Of a stretch of DNA of 64,000 bases, positions 52,144 through 60,422 are shown piece after piece (the stretch's first letter is position 1; each line of letters starts with the position of its first letter). The notes beneath the pieces were generated by a model, which worked only from the letters and a program-made list of their open reading frames with translations, did not search any database and was not told the origin of the DNA. The DNA is from an uncultured Paracoccaceae bacterium. Lineage in GTDB: Bacteria; Pseudomonadota; Alphaproteobacteria; Rhodobacterales; Rhodobacteraceae. The position numbers and the translations under genes are program-made. The stretch covers positions 186,001-250,000 of the forward strand of contig CANLVP010000002.1 of NCBI GenBank assembly GCA_947494675.1, in the 5' to 3' direction.

Positions 52144-53340
52144 ATGACAGATCAAACATATCCCACCGTTCGCCTGACCCCCAAAGCTGATGCCCGCGCT
52201 GTGCGCCATGGTTTTCCTTGGGTCTATGCCAATGAGCTTGTGACCGACCGCCGCACGCGCGCGCTGACCGGCGGCGCCTTGGCCATTCTGGAAGACACCA
52301 ACCGCGTGGCGATGGGCGTGGTGGCGGTGAACCCGGCCAGCAAGATCATCTGCCGGATGCTGGACCGTGACGCGGAGGCGGTGATTGATCAGGCATGGTT
52401 TGCAGCAAAATTTGCCGTCGCATTGGCGCACCGCGAAAGGCTTTACGCGGAACCCTTCTACCGGCTGGTCCATGCCGAAAGCGATGGCTTGCCCGGTGTC
52501 ATTGTCGACCGGTTTGGCGATCTGGCCGTGGTGCAGCCCAATGCCGCGTGGGCCGATGCGCTGATCGAGCCCCTTGTCGCGGCCTTGCAAGAGGTGACCG
52601 GCGTCCAGACCGTTGTGCTGAACGGCACGGGGCGGGCGCGCAGCCTTGAAGGGCTGGAGGATGTGACCCGCGTGGCGGCTGGCACGGCCCCTGAGGCCGC
52701 GATCCCCGTCCCGATGAATGGGGCGACCTATATGGCCGACGTCATGGGTGGGCAAAAGACCGGTCTTTTCTATGACCAGCGTCCCAATCACGCCTTTGCA
52801 GCCTCAATGGCCAAGGGCGCGCGGGTGCTGGATGTTTTTTCCCACGTGGGCGGCTTTGGGCTGGCCTGTCTGGCAGGCGGGGCGGTTTCGGTTCTGGCGG
52901 TGGACGGCTCGGCGCCCGCGCTTGCGCTGGCGGAAGAGGGGGCCAAGGCTAGCGGCGTGGCGGGCCGGTTCGCAACCCGTAAAGGCGATGCCTTTGACGT
53001 GCTGACTAAGCTGGCAGAAGAAGGCGAGACCTTTGACATCGTGATCTGCGACCCACCCGCCTTTGCGCCCAACCGCAAGGCCTTGGATGCGGGCCTACGG
53101 GCCTATGAACGTGTGGCGCGGCTGGCCGCCCCTTTGGTGGCCGAGGGCGGCTATCTGGGCGTGTGTTCCTGCAGCCATGCGGCTGATCTGGCAAAGTTCC
53201 GCAATGCCAGCGCGCGCGGCATCGGGCGCGGCGGGCGGCGCGGGCAGATCGTCCACACAGGCTTTGCCGGGCCAGACCACCCGCTGATGCCGCATCTTGC
53301 CGAAAGCGGCTACCTCAAGGCGATCTTCTTCCGTCTATGA
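52144..53340 (+). CDS. RlmI/RlmK-family rRNA methyltransferase
   Basis: A 398-residue class I SAM methyltransferase of the RlmI family, with an N-terminal PUA-like domain (about 1-85) and a Rossmann methyltransferase domain. Visible motifs: Q-K-T-G-L-F-Y-D-Q-R-P-N near 209-219, V-L-D-V-F-S-H-V-G-G-F-G (SAM motif I), I-C-D-P-P-A-F (motif IV), and C-S-C-S-H near the end. E. coli RlmI methylates 23S C1962. ATG 52144 is the natural start; the very long upstream frame crosses edd antisense. Confidence 0.88.
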   Translation: MTDQTYPTVRLTPKADARAVRHGFPWVYANELVTDRRTRALTGGALAILEDTNRVAMGVVAVNPASKIICRMLDRDAEAVIDQAWFAAKFAVALAHRERLYAEPFYRLVHAESDGLPGVIVDRFGDLAVVQPNAAWADALIEPLVAALQEVTGVQTVVLNGTGRARSLEGLEDVTRVAAGTAPEAAIPVPMNGATYMADVMGGQKTGLFYDQRPNHAFAASMAKGARVLDVFSHVGGFGLACLAGGAVSVLAVDGSAPALALAEEGAKASGVAGRFATRKGDAFDVLTKLAEEGETFDIVICDPPAFAPNRKALDAGLRAYERVARLAAPLVAEGGYLGVCSCSHAADLAKFRNASARGIGRGGRRGQIVHTGFAGPDHPLMPHLAESGYLKAIFFRL

Positions 53341-53882
53341 GGATGATGCTCGACGCCTGCGTGCTCTATCCCACGGTGATGCGCGAAGTACTGATCGGTT
53401 GTGCCCGTGCAGGGCTGTTTGAACCCCGCTGGTCGCCGCGCATCCTTGAGGAATGGGCGCGGGCGGCGATCAAGCTGGGGCCGGAAGGTGAGGTGATCGC
53501 AAGAGGTGAGATTGCCGCTCTGCGCGCGGGTTTCCCTGCGGCAGAGGTAACGGTGCCCGAGGGCAAGCTGCAGCACTTCTGGCTACCTGACCCCGACGAC
53601 ATCCATGTGCTGGCCGCCGCCGTCGTCGGGTCTTGCGATGGGATTGTGACGGCCAACGCCAAGGATTTTCCTGGCAACCTGCTGGCCGAAGAAGGGCTGT
53701 TTCGCGCCGACCCCGATGGCTTTCTGATCCGGCTCTATGACGAAGCGCCCGACAAAGTGACGTCCGTGGGAGAGGCCGTTTTGGCCGAGGCGCGGCGGTT
53801 GTCGGGTGACGATTGGACGATACGCGCACTAATGAAAAAGGCCCGACTGCCGCGATTGGGGAAACGATTAATGGCGGCTTAG
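53337..53882 (+). CDS. PIN-domain protein without an adjacent antitoxin
   Basis: A 181-residue PIN-domain protein. Acidic residues expected for a PIN nuclease are in M-M-L-D-A-C-V-L-Y-P (D6 region), E-E-W-A-R (about 39-43) and L-P-D-P-D-D-I-H-V-L-A-A (about 81-92); the late T-A-N-A-K-D-F-P segment completes the set. It overlaps the methyltransferase gene by 4 nt. No antitoxin-like gene is next to it, so a VapC role is doubtful; an RNA-processing nuclease partner of the methyltransferase is possible. Confidence 0.8.
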   Translation: MRMMLDACVLYPTVMREVLIGCARAGLFEPRWSPRILEEWARAAIKLGPEGEVIARGEIAALRAGFPAAEVTVPEGKLQHFWLPDPDDIHVLAAAVVGSCDGIVTANAKDFPGNLLAEEGLFRADPDGFLIRLYDEAPDKVTSVGEAVLAEARRLSGDDWTIRALMKKARLPRLGKRLMAA

Positions 53883-54017
53883 GGTGGATTGGCGGCGGGA
53901 CTTTGGTGCCCCTCGAAGTCATTAGGCAAAGGTCCGTTTCCGCCCCTGCATATTTTTCTTGATCTAAAGTGCGCTTGAGGAATTACACCTCTGGTATGAT
54001 GAAGAAGGAAGATTGAC

Positions 54018-54416
54018 ATGGCGTACACTGAAGACGGACTTGGCGCGTTAACGCAGCATTTTGGCATTATCCTTGGAACAGAGCGCTACGAAGAGTGCCT
54101 TGAGTTTTATCGGGATAAACTTGGATTGCCTGTCTGGTTCGAGAAAGACGGACTTTGCTGCCTTCGGTTTGGCGCTGGATACTTGATGATTGAGACCGGT
54201 GGCTTGGCGCGGAACCAGAGGAAGGCAAACTCTGAAAATCCCACGATGTTACGCTTCAACGTCAGGGACGTTGAAAGTGTTGCAAAACTGCTCCGCGGGT
54301 GCGGGGTTGACTTGGAGCTGAAAACCTTTGCCTGGGGTGTCGTAGGAACATTCATCGACCCGGATGGCAACGCCTGCGAGCTCAAAAATTCGGATGATCC
54401 CTTTTTTGGGGAATAA
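54018..54416 (+). CDS. VOC-family (glyoxalase/dioxygenase fold) protein
   Basis: A 132-residue vicinal-oxygen-chelate protein with two beta-alpha-beta-beta-beta units: F-G-I-I-L-G-T-E-R-Y-E-E-C-L-E-F-Y-R-D-K-L-G-L near 15-37 and T-M-L-R-F-N-V-R-D-V near 78-87, then F-I-D-P-D-G-N-A-C-E-L near 112-122. The final Glu is a probable metal ligand. Base composition looks visibly more A/T-rich than neighbours and codon choice less GC-ending, so recent transfer is possible. GAAGGAAG precedes the ATG. Confidence 0.82.
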   Translation: MAYTEDGLGALTQHFGIILGTERYEECLEFYRDKLGLPVWFEKDGLCCLRFGAGYLMIETGGLARNQRKANSENPTMLRFNVRDVESVAKLLRGCGVDLELKTFAWGVVGTFIDPDGNACELKNSDDPFFGE

Positions 54417-54489
54417 GGTAAAAGCTGACGTTCATTCCCAGCGCAGGATCAGTCACTTCGGGCTCAAACCCACCATCCCCCACGTCAGA

Positions 54490-55173
54490 TTAACCCAACC
54501 ATTTGGCCTCATTCGCCTCAATCGCAGCGATGCGCAGGTCGGTTTTGGGGTGGCTGAGCATCCAGGCGGGGGTCGCGGCGCCGCGTGCGCCGGTCAGGGT
54601 GCCAAGCTTGCGGAACAGCGACTTTTGCGGGCCGGTGCCGATGCCTGCTTTGACCAGCAGTGCAGAGGCATAGGCGTCGGCCTCAAACTCGTCTTTGCGC
54701 GACAGGCCGGCGGCAAGTAGGGTCATCAGCGCATTGGCGACCAAGGCGCCGATACCGGGCAGAAAGCGGTTGAGCACCATGGCGATGGCCGTCCGTGCAG
54801 CATTCTGGCCGGAAAAATCGATCATCCGCCGCCGCGAATGACCAAGCGCTACATGACCCAATTCATGGGCGATGACGCTGGCGAGTTCCTCTGCCGTGAC
54901 CTTGCCTGCTTTGTAGCGGTCCATAAAGCCACGGGTGATGAAGATGCGGCCATCGGGGGCGGCCAGCCCGTTCACCGGCTCAACCTCGTAGACGTGCACC
55001 TTGATGCGCGGCAATTCCAAGGCCTCGGCCATCTGGGTACACATCACCCGCAGCACAGGATCGGTCAGCTCAGTTGATTTCACGTCAAGCTCGCGCCCCA
55101 GCCGCCAGACCGAAAAGCGATACATCGCCAAACCATAGAGCACGGCCAACAGGATCGGGGTGAGTTTCAACAT
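54490..55173 (-). CDS. M48-family metalloprotease
   Basis: A 227-residue membrane-associated zinc protease of the M48 family. One N-terminal membrane segment (about 5-21), the zinc motif H-E-L-G-H near residues 104-108 preceded by A-S-V-I-A, the third ligand region K-D-E-F-E-A-D-A-Y-A near 160-169, and L-S-H-P-K-T-D-L-R near 208-216. Likely acts in membrane protein quality control. No HtpX-type multi-helix N-terminus. Confidence 0.9.
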   Translation of the reverse strand: MLKLTPILLAVLYGLAMYRFSVWRLGRELDVKSTELTDPVLRVMCTQMAEALELPRIKVHVYEVEPVNGLAAPDGRIFITRGFMDRYKAGKVTAEELASVIAHELGHVALGHSRRRMIDFSGQNAARTAIAMVLNRFLPGIGALVANALMTLLAAGLSRKDEFEADAYASALLVKAGIGTGPQKSLFRKLGTLTGARGAATPAWMLSHPKTDLRIAAIEANEAKWLG

Positions 55174-55203
55174 GAACGTTATATAGGGGCTACACGGCCG
55201 ATG

Positions 55204-56349
55204 TCACCGGGTGAGCAGTGCGGTATCGTGCCGCGACAACCGTTCGCAGCCCGTGGCCGTCACCAAGACCGAATGGCCCAGTGTCATCGCCAGACCTGCG
55301 TCGCTGTCCATCAGGATCATATGCAGAAAGAACACCTGATTTTCGCGCATGGGCAGCGGATTGCCCGCGGTGAACATCGGGAAATCAACCCAGATCGGGT
55401 TGTAGATCGCCCCCATGCCATAGCCGCAGGCCTGCAACCTTGCATGACCAAACCCTGCCTTGTCGAAGGCCCGGCAATGGGCGGCGTGGACGTCCCCCAT
55501 CGGCGCGCCGGGTTTGATCGCGGCCTCGCAAGCCAAGAGCGCCTCTTCGGTGACGGCGTGCATGCGGATCTGGGTCTCAGTCGGCGCACCGACGATGATC
55601 GTCCGCATCATGGCGGCGTGATAGCGGGCATAAGCGCCTGACCATTCCAGCGTCAGCTGATCGCGTGCATCCAGATGGCGTCGGCCCGAATAATAGCGGC
55701 ACAGCAATGCGCCGGGGCCGGACCCGATGATGAATTCATTGCCCGCATAATCGCCGCCCCCTTTGAAGACCGCACCCTGCATCGCCGCCAGAATATCGCC
55801 CTCGAACGCGCCTGCGCCGGTGGCTTCAAGGCCCGCATCCAGTGCGTCGTCCGACAGGGCCGCGGCCCTGCGGTGCATTGCGACCTCGGCTGTGGATTTG
55901 TCGCGCCGCAGATCACGGATCAGATCGGATGACGGTACAAGGCCGGGCAGGGCGGCGCGTAAGAGTTGACCGTTGTGATCGGTCAGCCCCGCTGTGGCGC
56001 TTTCATAGCCAACGCGCCCCGCCACACCGAGCTCCGCCAGCAGGCGGGCCAGATCTGTTGCAGGATTGCTGTCATGGCGTTCTTCCCAGATGTGGATTTG
56101 GTCATCGGGCAGGGTGCTTGTCAGCTGTGCTTGCCGCAAATCAGGCATCCGGGTCAGCAAATGCAGATCGCCTTGTGACGTCAGCACAAGGCATTGGAAC
56201 ATCGCAAAGCCGAAGGTGTCATAGCCGCAAATCCAGAACTGGCTCTCGGGCGCAAACATCAGAAGTGCGTCAAGGCCTGCGTCTTTCATCGCCGCGTGGG
56301 CGCGGGATTGGCGGTCAGCATATTCGGCGGCGTCAAAGTGTAATGTCAT
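55204..56349 (-). CDS. M24/creatinase-fold protein lacking metal ligands
   Basis: A 381-residue pita-bread-fold protein with N-terminal creatinase domain (about 1-125) and C-terminal M24 domain. The five metal ligands of M24 peptidases appear replaced: the D-x-G motif reads E-W-S-G, the second Asp position is Ala (R-Y-H-A-A-M-M-R-T), the His region reads C-G-Y-G-M-G, and both Glu positions are changed. This resembles creatinase and ectoine-hydrolase-type members, which work without metal, more than true Xaa-Pro peptidases. Substrate unknown. Confidence 0.8.
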   Translation of the reverse strand: MTLHFDAAEYADRQSRAHAAMKDAGLDALLMFAPESQFWICGYDTFGFAMFQCLVLTSQGDLHLLTRMPDLRQAQLTSTLPDDQIHIWEERHDSNPATDLARLLAELGVAGRVGYESATAGLTDHNGQLLRAALPGLVPSSDLIRDLRRDKSTAEVAMHRRAAALSDDALDAGLEATGAGAFEGDILAAMQGAVFKGGGDYAGNEFIIGSGPGALLCRYYSGRRHLDARDQLTLEWSGAYARYHAAMMRTIIVGAPTETQIRMHAVTEEALLACEAAIKPGAPMGDVHAAHCRAFDKAGFGHARLQACGYGMGAIYNPIWVDFPMFTAGNPLPMRENQVFFLHMILMDSDAGLAMTLGHSVLVTATGCERLSRHDTALLTR

Positions 56350-56380
56350 TGCGTGACGCTGGGGTGGATTTCCGAAACCG

Positions 56381-56983
56381 TCAAGCGTGCTTGTGATGTT
56401 TGGCGCTGACCTTCCACAACCAAATGCCCAGCCCGATGGTCAACAGGGCCGCCGTCAGAAACCCGCTGACATTACCCAAGAGGTCCGAGAGCGCGCTGAT
56501 GTTGTCGGCAAAACTATAGCCCAGCCCGACATAAAGGCTGACCCAGACGATTTCGCCCAAAGCCCCCCAGAGCGCAAAGCGTAGCCAAGTCATCCGCGAC
56601 AGCCCGCTGACGTAGTTGACCGTGGGGCCAAGCGGGGCCACCAGCCAGCAGGAGAAAAAGACAGAGCTGCCGCCCCATTTCGCCATATAGGTTTCAGCCC
56701 TTTTGCGCAGCGCGGCCCGCTTGGGTTTGGCATTCAGCCAACCGCTCAACCGGTCGCCCGCAAGGCGCGCGATCAGATAACCGGTGTTGTCGCCGATGAC
56801 CGCCCCAACGTAGGCCGCACCGGCCACAGCAGCGAGCACCAGATCGCCGGCGGCGGCAAAACCACCTGCGGTCAGCATCACCAAGGACGATGGGATCGGT
56901 ATTGCCAGACAGCTGAGGAATGTAACCGCAAAGACGATCATGACGCCGTAATCTGTGAGGAGCCCGAAGAGAAAATCGCTCAT
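56381..56983 (-). CDS. DedA-family (VTT-domain) membrane protein
   Basis: A 200-residue DedA protein with the family arrangement of several membrane segments and two reentrant regions. The P-I-P-S-S-L-V-M-L-T-A-G segment is near 28-39, G-D-N-T-G-Y-L-I-A-R near 64-73, and the R-Y/S-x-x-P-L-G-P-like W-L-V-A-P-L-G-P-T-V-N-Y near 112-124. DedA proteins are linked to lipid-carrier recycling and envelope stability. Its start overlaps the stop of the preceding gene (ATGA). Confidence 0.88.
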   Translation of the reverse strand: MSDFLFGLLTDYGVMIVFAVTFLSCLAIPIPSSLVMLTAGGFAAAGDLVLAAVAGAAYVGAVIGDNTGYLIARLAGDRLSGWLNAKPKRAALRKRAETYMAKWGGSSVFFSCWLVAPLGPTVNYVSGLSRMTWLRFALWGALGEIVWVSLYVGLGYSFADNISALSDLLGNVSGFLTAALLTIGLGIWLWKVSAKHHKHA

Positions 56984-57342
56984 TTCTTGTCGTCTTTTTC
57001 GGCGCGGAACGCGGCGGTGGCGTCATCAATGCGAACCTGTAATTCGTCCAGCGTCAGACCGTTGGCTGCGGCAATATCTGAAAGACGCTGACGGCCAAGG
57101 GGGCTGCCCTTTTCAAACATCAGCGCCTCTTCCACGACCGGACGGGGGATGCTGTAGGATTGACCGACGTAGCGCGGGGTCATCCAGCCCTTGATGCGCT
57201 GTTCCTGATGTGCGGGGTCCATCCAGTAGATCGTGGCGGCCAGGGACCGGACGCCAAAGAACCCAAGCGCGCCAATGGCAACGACAAAGGCTAAAAGCGC
57301 GATCCGGTGATGCGCCCAAAGCTGTGCCAGACGGGCGCGCAT
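56980..57342 (-). CDS. Unrecognised bitopic membrane protein
   Basis: A 120-residue protein with one N-terminal membrane segment (about 13-35, I-A-L-L-A-F-V-V-A-I-G-A-L-G-F-F-G-V) and a periplasmic domain of about 80 residues ending K-D-D-K-K. It has an H-Q-E-Q-R-I-K-G-W-M-T-P-R-Y-V motif. The ATG sits on the stop of the VWA gene and its stop overlaps the DedA start, so it belongs to that operon. No function recognised. Confidence 0.68.
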   Translation of the reverse strand: MRARLAQLWAHHRIALLAFVVAIGALGFFGVRSLAATIYWMDPAHQEQRIKGWMTPRYVGQSYSIPRPVVEEALMFEKGSPLGRQRLSDIAAANGLTLDELQVRIDDATAAFRAEKDDKK

Positions 57343-58526
57343 CAGGTCAGCACCTTCATGCCACGCTCAATCCCCGAAAGCGTCATCGGGACCATGCGAT
57401 CCGCGCCAAAGATATCCTGGATCATTTCAATCGATTGGGTGTAGGGCCAGTATTTTTCGGGCAAAGGATTGATCCATAGATGATTGGGCCATTGATCCCG
57501 CGCGCGGGCCAGCCAGGTGCTGCCTGCCTCGGGGTTCATATGTTCATTGGCCCCGCCGGGATAGGCGATCTCATAAGGGGACATCGACGCGTCGCCCACA
57601 AATATGCATTTGTAATCAGAGCCATAGGTGCGCAGCACCTCCCACGTCGGGGTCTGCGCATTCCAGCGGCGGCGATTGTCGCGCCAGACGCCTTCGTAGA
57701 GGCAATTGTGGAAATAGAAATGCTCAAGGTGTTTAAACTCCACCTTGGCCGCGCTGAACAGCTCTTCCACGACTTTGATATGCGGGTCCATCGACCCTCC
57801 GACATCCAGAAACAACAACACCTTCACAGCATTGCGCCGCTCTGGTCTTGTTTGAACGTCAAGGTATCCTTTTTCCGCCGTTTTGCGGATGGTGCCGTGC
57901 AGATCAAGCTCTTCATCCGCGCCATCCCGTGCCCAACGGCGGAGGCGCTTCAGCGCCACTTTGATATTGCGGGTGCCGAGTTCGACACTGTCATCCAGAT
58001 TGCGGAACTCGCGCTTGTCCCAGACCTTGACCGCGCGTTGGTGGCGGCTTTCGTTCTGGCCAATGCGCACGCCTTCGGGGTTGTAGCCGTATGCGCCAAA
58101 CGGCGAGGTGCCTGCGGTCCCGACCCACTTGGATCCGCCCTGGTGGCGACCCTTTTGCTCCTCAAGACGTTTCTTGAGCGTTTCCATAAGCTTATCAAAG
58201 CCACCTAATGCGTCGATTTCGGCTTTTTCTTCCGCTGACAGATGCTTTTCCGCCATCTTGGTCAGCCAGTCCGCCGGCACGTCGACGGCATCCATGACGG
58301 CACTGTCGGGGATGTGTTCCAGCCCCTCAAAGGTAGCGGCAAAGGCCTGATCAAAGCGATCCAGATGGCGTTCATCCTTGACCATGATGGCGCGGGCAAG
58401 AAAATAGAACGCCTCAATATCATAGGTCGCGAGCCCGGCTTTCATGCCTTCCAGAAAGGCCAGAAATTCGCGCAAACTGACCGGGACATTGGCCCGGCGC
58501 AGATTGTCGAAAAACGGCAGGAACAT
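57342..58526 (-). CDS. VWA-domain protein (CoxE-like)
   Basis: A 394-residue protein whose C-terminal half is a von Willebrand A domain. The metal-site motif reads D-V-G-G-S-M (about 239-244), with Gly replacing the first Ser of D-x-S-x-S. The N-terminal half is helical and acidic with L-E-G-M-K-A-G-L and a basic central region. Such proteins pair with MoxR-type AAA+ ATPases as chaperones for metalloenzyme maturation or envelope processes; a MoxR gene lies upstream on the same strand. Confidence 0.87.
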   Translation of the reverse strand: MFLPFFDNLRRANVPVSLREFLAFLEGMKAGLATYDIEAFYFLARAIMVKDERHLDRFDQAFAATFEGLEHIPDSAVMDAVDVPADWLTKMAEKHLSAEEKAEIDALGGFDKLMETLKKRLEEQKGRHQGGSKWVGTAGTSPFGAYGYNPEGVRIGQNESRHQRAVKVWDKREFRNLDDSVELGTRNIKVALKRLRRWARDGADEELDLHGTIRKTAEKGYLDVQTRPERRNAVKVLLFLDVGGSMDPHIKVVEELFSAAKVEFKHLEHFYFHNCLYEGVWRDNRRRWNAQTPTWEVLRTYGSDYKCIFVGDASMSPYEIAYPGGANEHMNPEAGSTWLARARDQWPNHLWINPLPEKYWPYTQSIEMIQDIFGADRMVPMTLSGIERGMKVLT

Positions 58527-58527
58527 C

Positions 58528-58698
58528 TTAGGTGTAGCTGCGTTCGATGAAGACCAGCGTGAACAGCCCGATCAGGCCAAAGATCATGGCAAAGACAGCG
58601 GCCCACTGCAGCATGTCGCGGGTGTTGCCACCACGCGCCTTGGCGCGCATCGCACCGATGGCAGCGCCGATCAGGATGCCGGAAAGCGGAAAGATCAT
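58528..58698 (-). CDS. Small two-helix membrane protein
   Basis: A 56-residue protein with two hydrophobic segments (about 3-15 and 31-50) joined by a basic loop R-A-K-A-R-G-G-N-T-R. Its stop is 1 nt before the VWA start and its own start lies 13 nt after the DUF2927 stop, so it is embedded in the operon. ATG 58698 gives a compact protein; the frame extends upstream into DUF2927. Function unknown. Confidence 0.6.
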   Translation of the reverse strand: MIFPLSGILIGAAIGAMRAKARGGNTRDMLQWAAVFAMIFGLIGLFTLVFIERSYT

Positions 58699-58711
58699 GG
58701 GCGTCGGTCCC

Positions 58712-60058
58712 TTAGAAAGGGCGCAGCGCCGCAATCTCTGCCAGACGGGCCTGCACGTTCAAATCAGAACCAAATCCGTAACGCGCCCACCCCAAACTGT
58801 CCAGACGCAGTGCGTCCGCCTCAACCGTGTTGCCGGTCATCGCGAGACCTTCGGCCTTGAACATCATCAGCGTCGCCAAAAGGGCGGCGTTCTGGTGGCG
58901 TCTGGCAACGGGGATCGCCTCATCCGCGAGGGCGATTGTCGTTTGCGCATCACCTGAGGCCAGCGCGAATGCAGCCTTTTGCACGGCGATATGGGCGGTG
59001 TGAACGGAAGTGACAGCGCTTTTGCGATAGACGGCTTCGGCGGCGTTAAACGACGCGAGTGCGGCGGCGGAATCGTGGCCTACCTGCAAACGCCCATTGG
59101 CATAAAGCGCAAAGCCTGCGCGGGTGTCGCGCCAGCCAAAAGCCTCACCCAGTTGGATGGCACGCGCGGCGGCCTGACGTCGGCGACCCGGCGTGCTGCC
59201 AGAGGTCAGCGCCGTTTCCATCGCTGTAATCCAGTCGCGCGAGGTATCGGCCTGCGCGGGCGCACCGGCACGTTGGCCGCGCGGGTTCAAACGCGCCAGT
59301 AGGGCGGGCAAGCGGGCGGCCACATCGGAACGGGTCATGCCGCTGGACAGCTCTGGCGCGTAGAACGCGCGCAGCACCAGCATGTCAAACCCGGTCAGAA
59401 CGGTATGGATGTTGTCATCGTTAAAGACGGAATCCGGCAAGCGATAGAGGTCATTGAGCGGCCCAAGCGCCTGCGCCAATTCTTCATGCAGGCAATCGCG
59501 GATTTCCTGCGGGGCGGCGTCAGCGGGCACAAAGATCACGGCACGTTCGCGGGTGGTCAGCGTGGTCCAATCGACCTGCCCGGTATGGCGGGTCAGCAGG
59601 AACTCTTCCCAGCTGGTGATGCGCGGCACCACAAAGCAAGCGGCACGGGGCACGGCACGCTGCAATTCGGCCTGGGGGATCGCCTCAACCGTGATGTGGG
59701 CGTTGGGCCCATTGGTCAGGGAAATATCGATATCAGCTTCATTGCGCAAACGGCCCAGCAGGCGCGTCAGATCGCGGCCCATGCTGTCAGAGGTCGCTCC
59801 CGTCATGCGGACAGTAATCGGACCCTCAAAGCGGGACAGCACGGGGATCGTGCGGCCACTTTCCATGCGAAAGCTCAAATCAAGGAAGTCCTGCGCCATC
59901 TCGGCATTCGACCGGGTGGCAGGGGCCACGGTTTCGGTCGTAAAGGCCTTCATCGGGGGGAGGGCATTCACCAGCGCGACGGCACGGGTCGGTGGTACAT
60001 CGGGCACAGGTGCACAGGACGCAAGAACGCCAAGCGCAAAGGCAGCTAGTCTACTCAA
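58712..60058 (-). CDS. DUF2927 lipoprotein
   Basis: A 448-residue lipoprotein. From the TTG at 60058 the signal is M-S-R-L-A-A-F-A-L-G-V-L-A-S-C with lipidated Cys15; GGGGGG lies 7 nt upstream of this TTG. An ATG at 60073 would give a 5-residue longer signal but has no Shine-Dalgarno. The DUF2927 domain (about 60-250) has E-L-A-Q-A-L-G-P-L-N-D near 188-198, and a helical repeat-like C-terminal half follows. The TTG overlaps the stop of a small upstream frame (TTGA). Confidence 0.82.
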   Translation of the reverse strand: MSRLAAFALGVLASCAPVPDVPPTRAVALVNALPPMKAFTTETVAPATRSNAEMAQDFLDLSFRMESGRTIPVLSRFEGPITVRMTGATSDSMGRDLTRLLGRLRNEADIDISLTNGPNAHITVEAIPQAELQRAVPRAACFVVPRITSWEEFLLTRHTGQVDWTTLTTRERAVIFVPADAAPQEIRDCLHEELAQALGPLNDLYRLPDSVFNDDNIHTVLTGFDMLVLRAFYAPELSSGMTRSDVAARLPALLARLNPRGQRAGAPAQADTSRDWITAMETALTSGSTPGRRRQAAARAIQLGEAFGWRDTRAGFALYANGRLQVGHDSAAALASFNAAEAVYRKSAVTSVHTAHIAVQKAAFALASGDAQTTIALADEAIPVARRHQNAALLATLMMFKAEGLAMTGNTVEADALRLDSLGWARYGFGSDLNVQARLAEIAALRPF

Positions 60059-60174
60059 TTCACGGCCCCCCATGTGGGGCAGTGGGGTTCTGAAACGGTC
60101 CGCACACCAGCAATGGCCGCCGAAGCGGCGGGGATCAACTGGCATAGATCGACCGGCATATTTGCCTTGGTCAC
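60055..60174 (-). CDS. Possible 39-residue small protein or leader before DUF2927
   Basis: A 39-codon frame starting with GTG at 60174, 6 nt after GGAG in GAGGAGAG, and ending in TGA that overlaps the TTG start of the DUF2927 gene. The peptide starts M-T-K-A-N-M-P-V-D-L-C and ends P-T-W-G-A-V-N; it contains two Cys and no clear membrane segment. Ribosome site plus stop/start overlap suggest real translation, coupling the downstream TTG. I do not recognise it; it may be a leader rather than a stable protein. Confidence 0.45.
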   Translation of the reverse strand: MTKANMPVDLCQLIPAASAAIAGVRTVSEPHCPTWGAVN

Positions 60175-60422
60175 TCTGCTCTCCTCAATATCGTCAGTCC
60201 CATCTGCCTTAGAACTGCGGCCCCTTCTGGGCGCGATTTGGGCATTGCCAAGATCACGCCTGTGGGCCACCCGATTAACTATGGCAGGGTCGGGTTAAGC
60301 GACTGATAATTTGAGCAGAGTCCGGGAAAATACCCCGGCGTTGCGCGAAAGACTCAGATTGCTAGTGGCGACGTCAATGGGACGCACAAAATGTGGACAT
60401 TTTGGGTGCCGTTACGGCAGCT

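Noticed and set aside
50920-53340. An 806-codon open frame running into the rRNA methyltransferase
   Set aside because: The first 408 codons run antisense across edd and have no recognisable protein pattern; the real gene starts at 52144.
53337-53882. A VapBC toxin-antitoxin pair
   Set aside because: No antitoxin-like gene upstream or downstream; it overlaps a housekeeping methyltransferase gene.
60074-60298. A 74-codon open frame on the plus strand upstream of the DUF2927 gene
   Set aside because: No ribosome site and it is antisense to the better-supported 39-codon frame.
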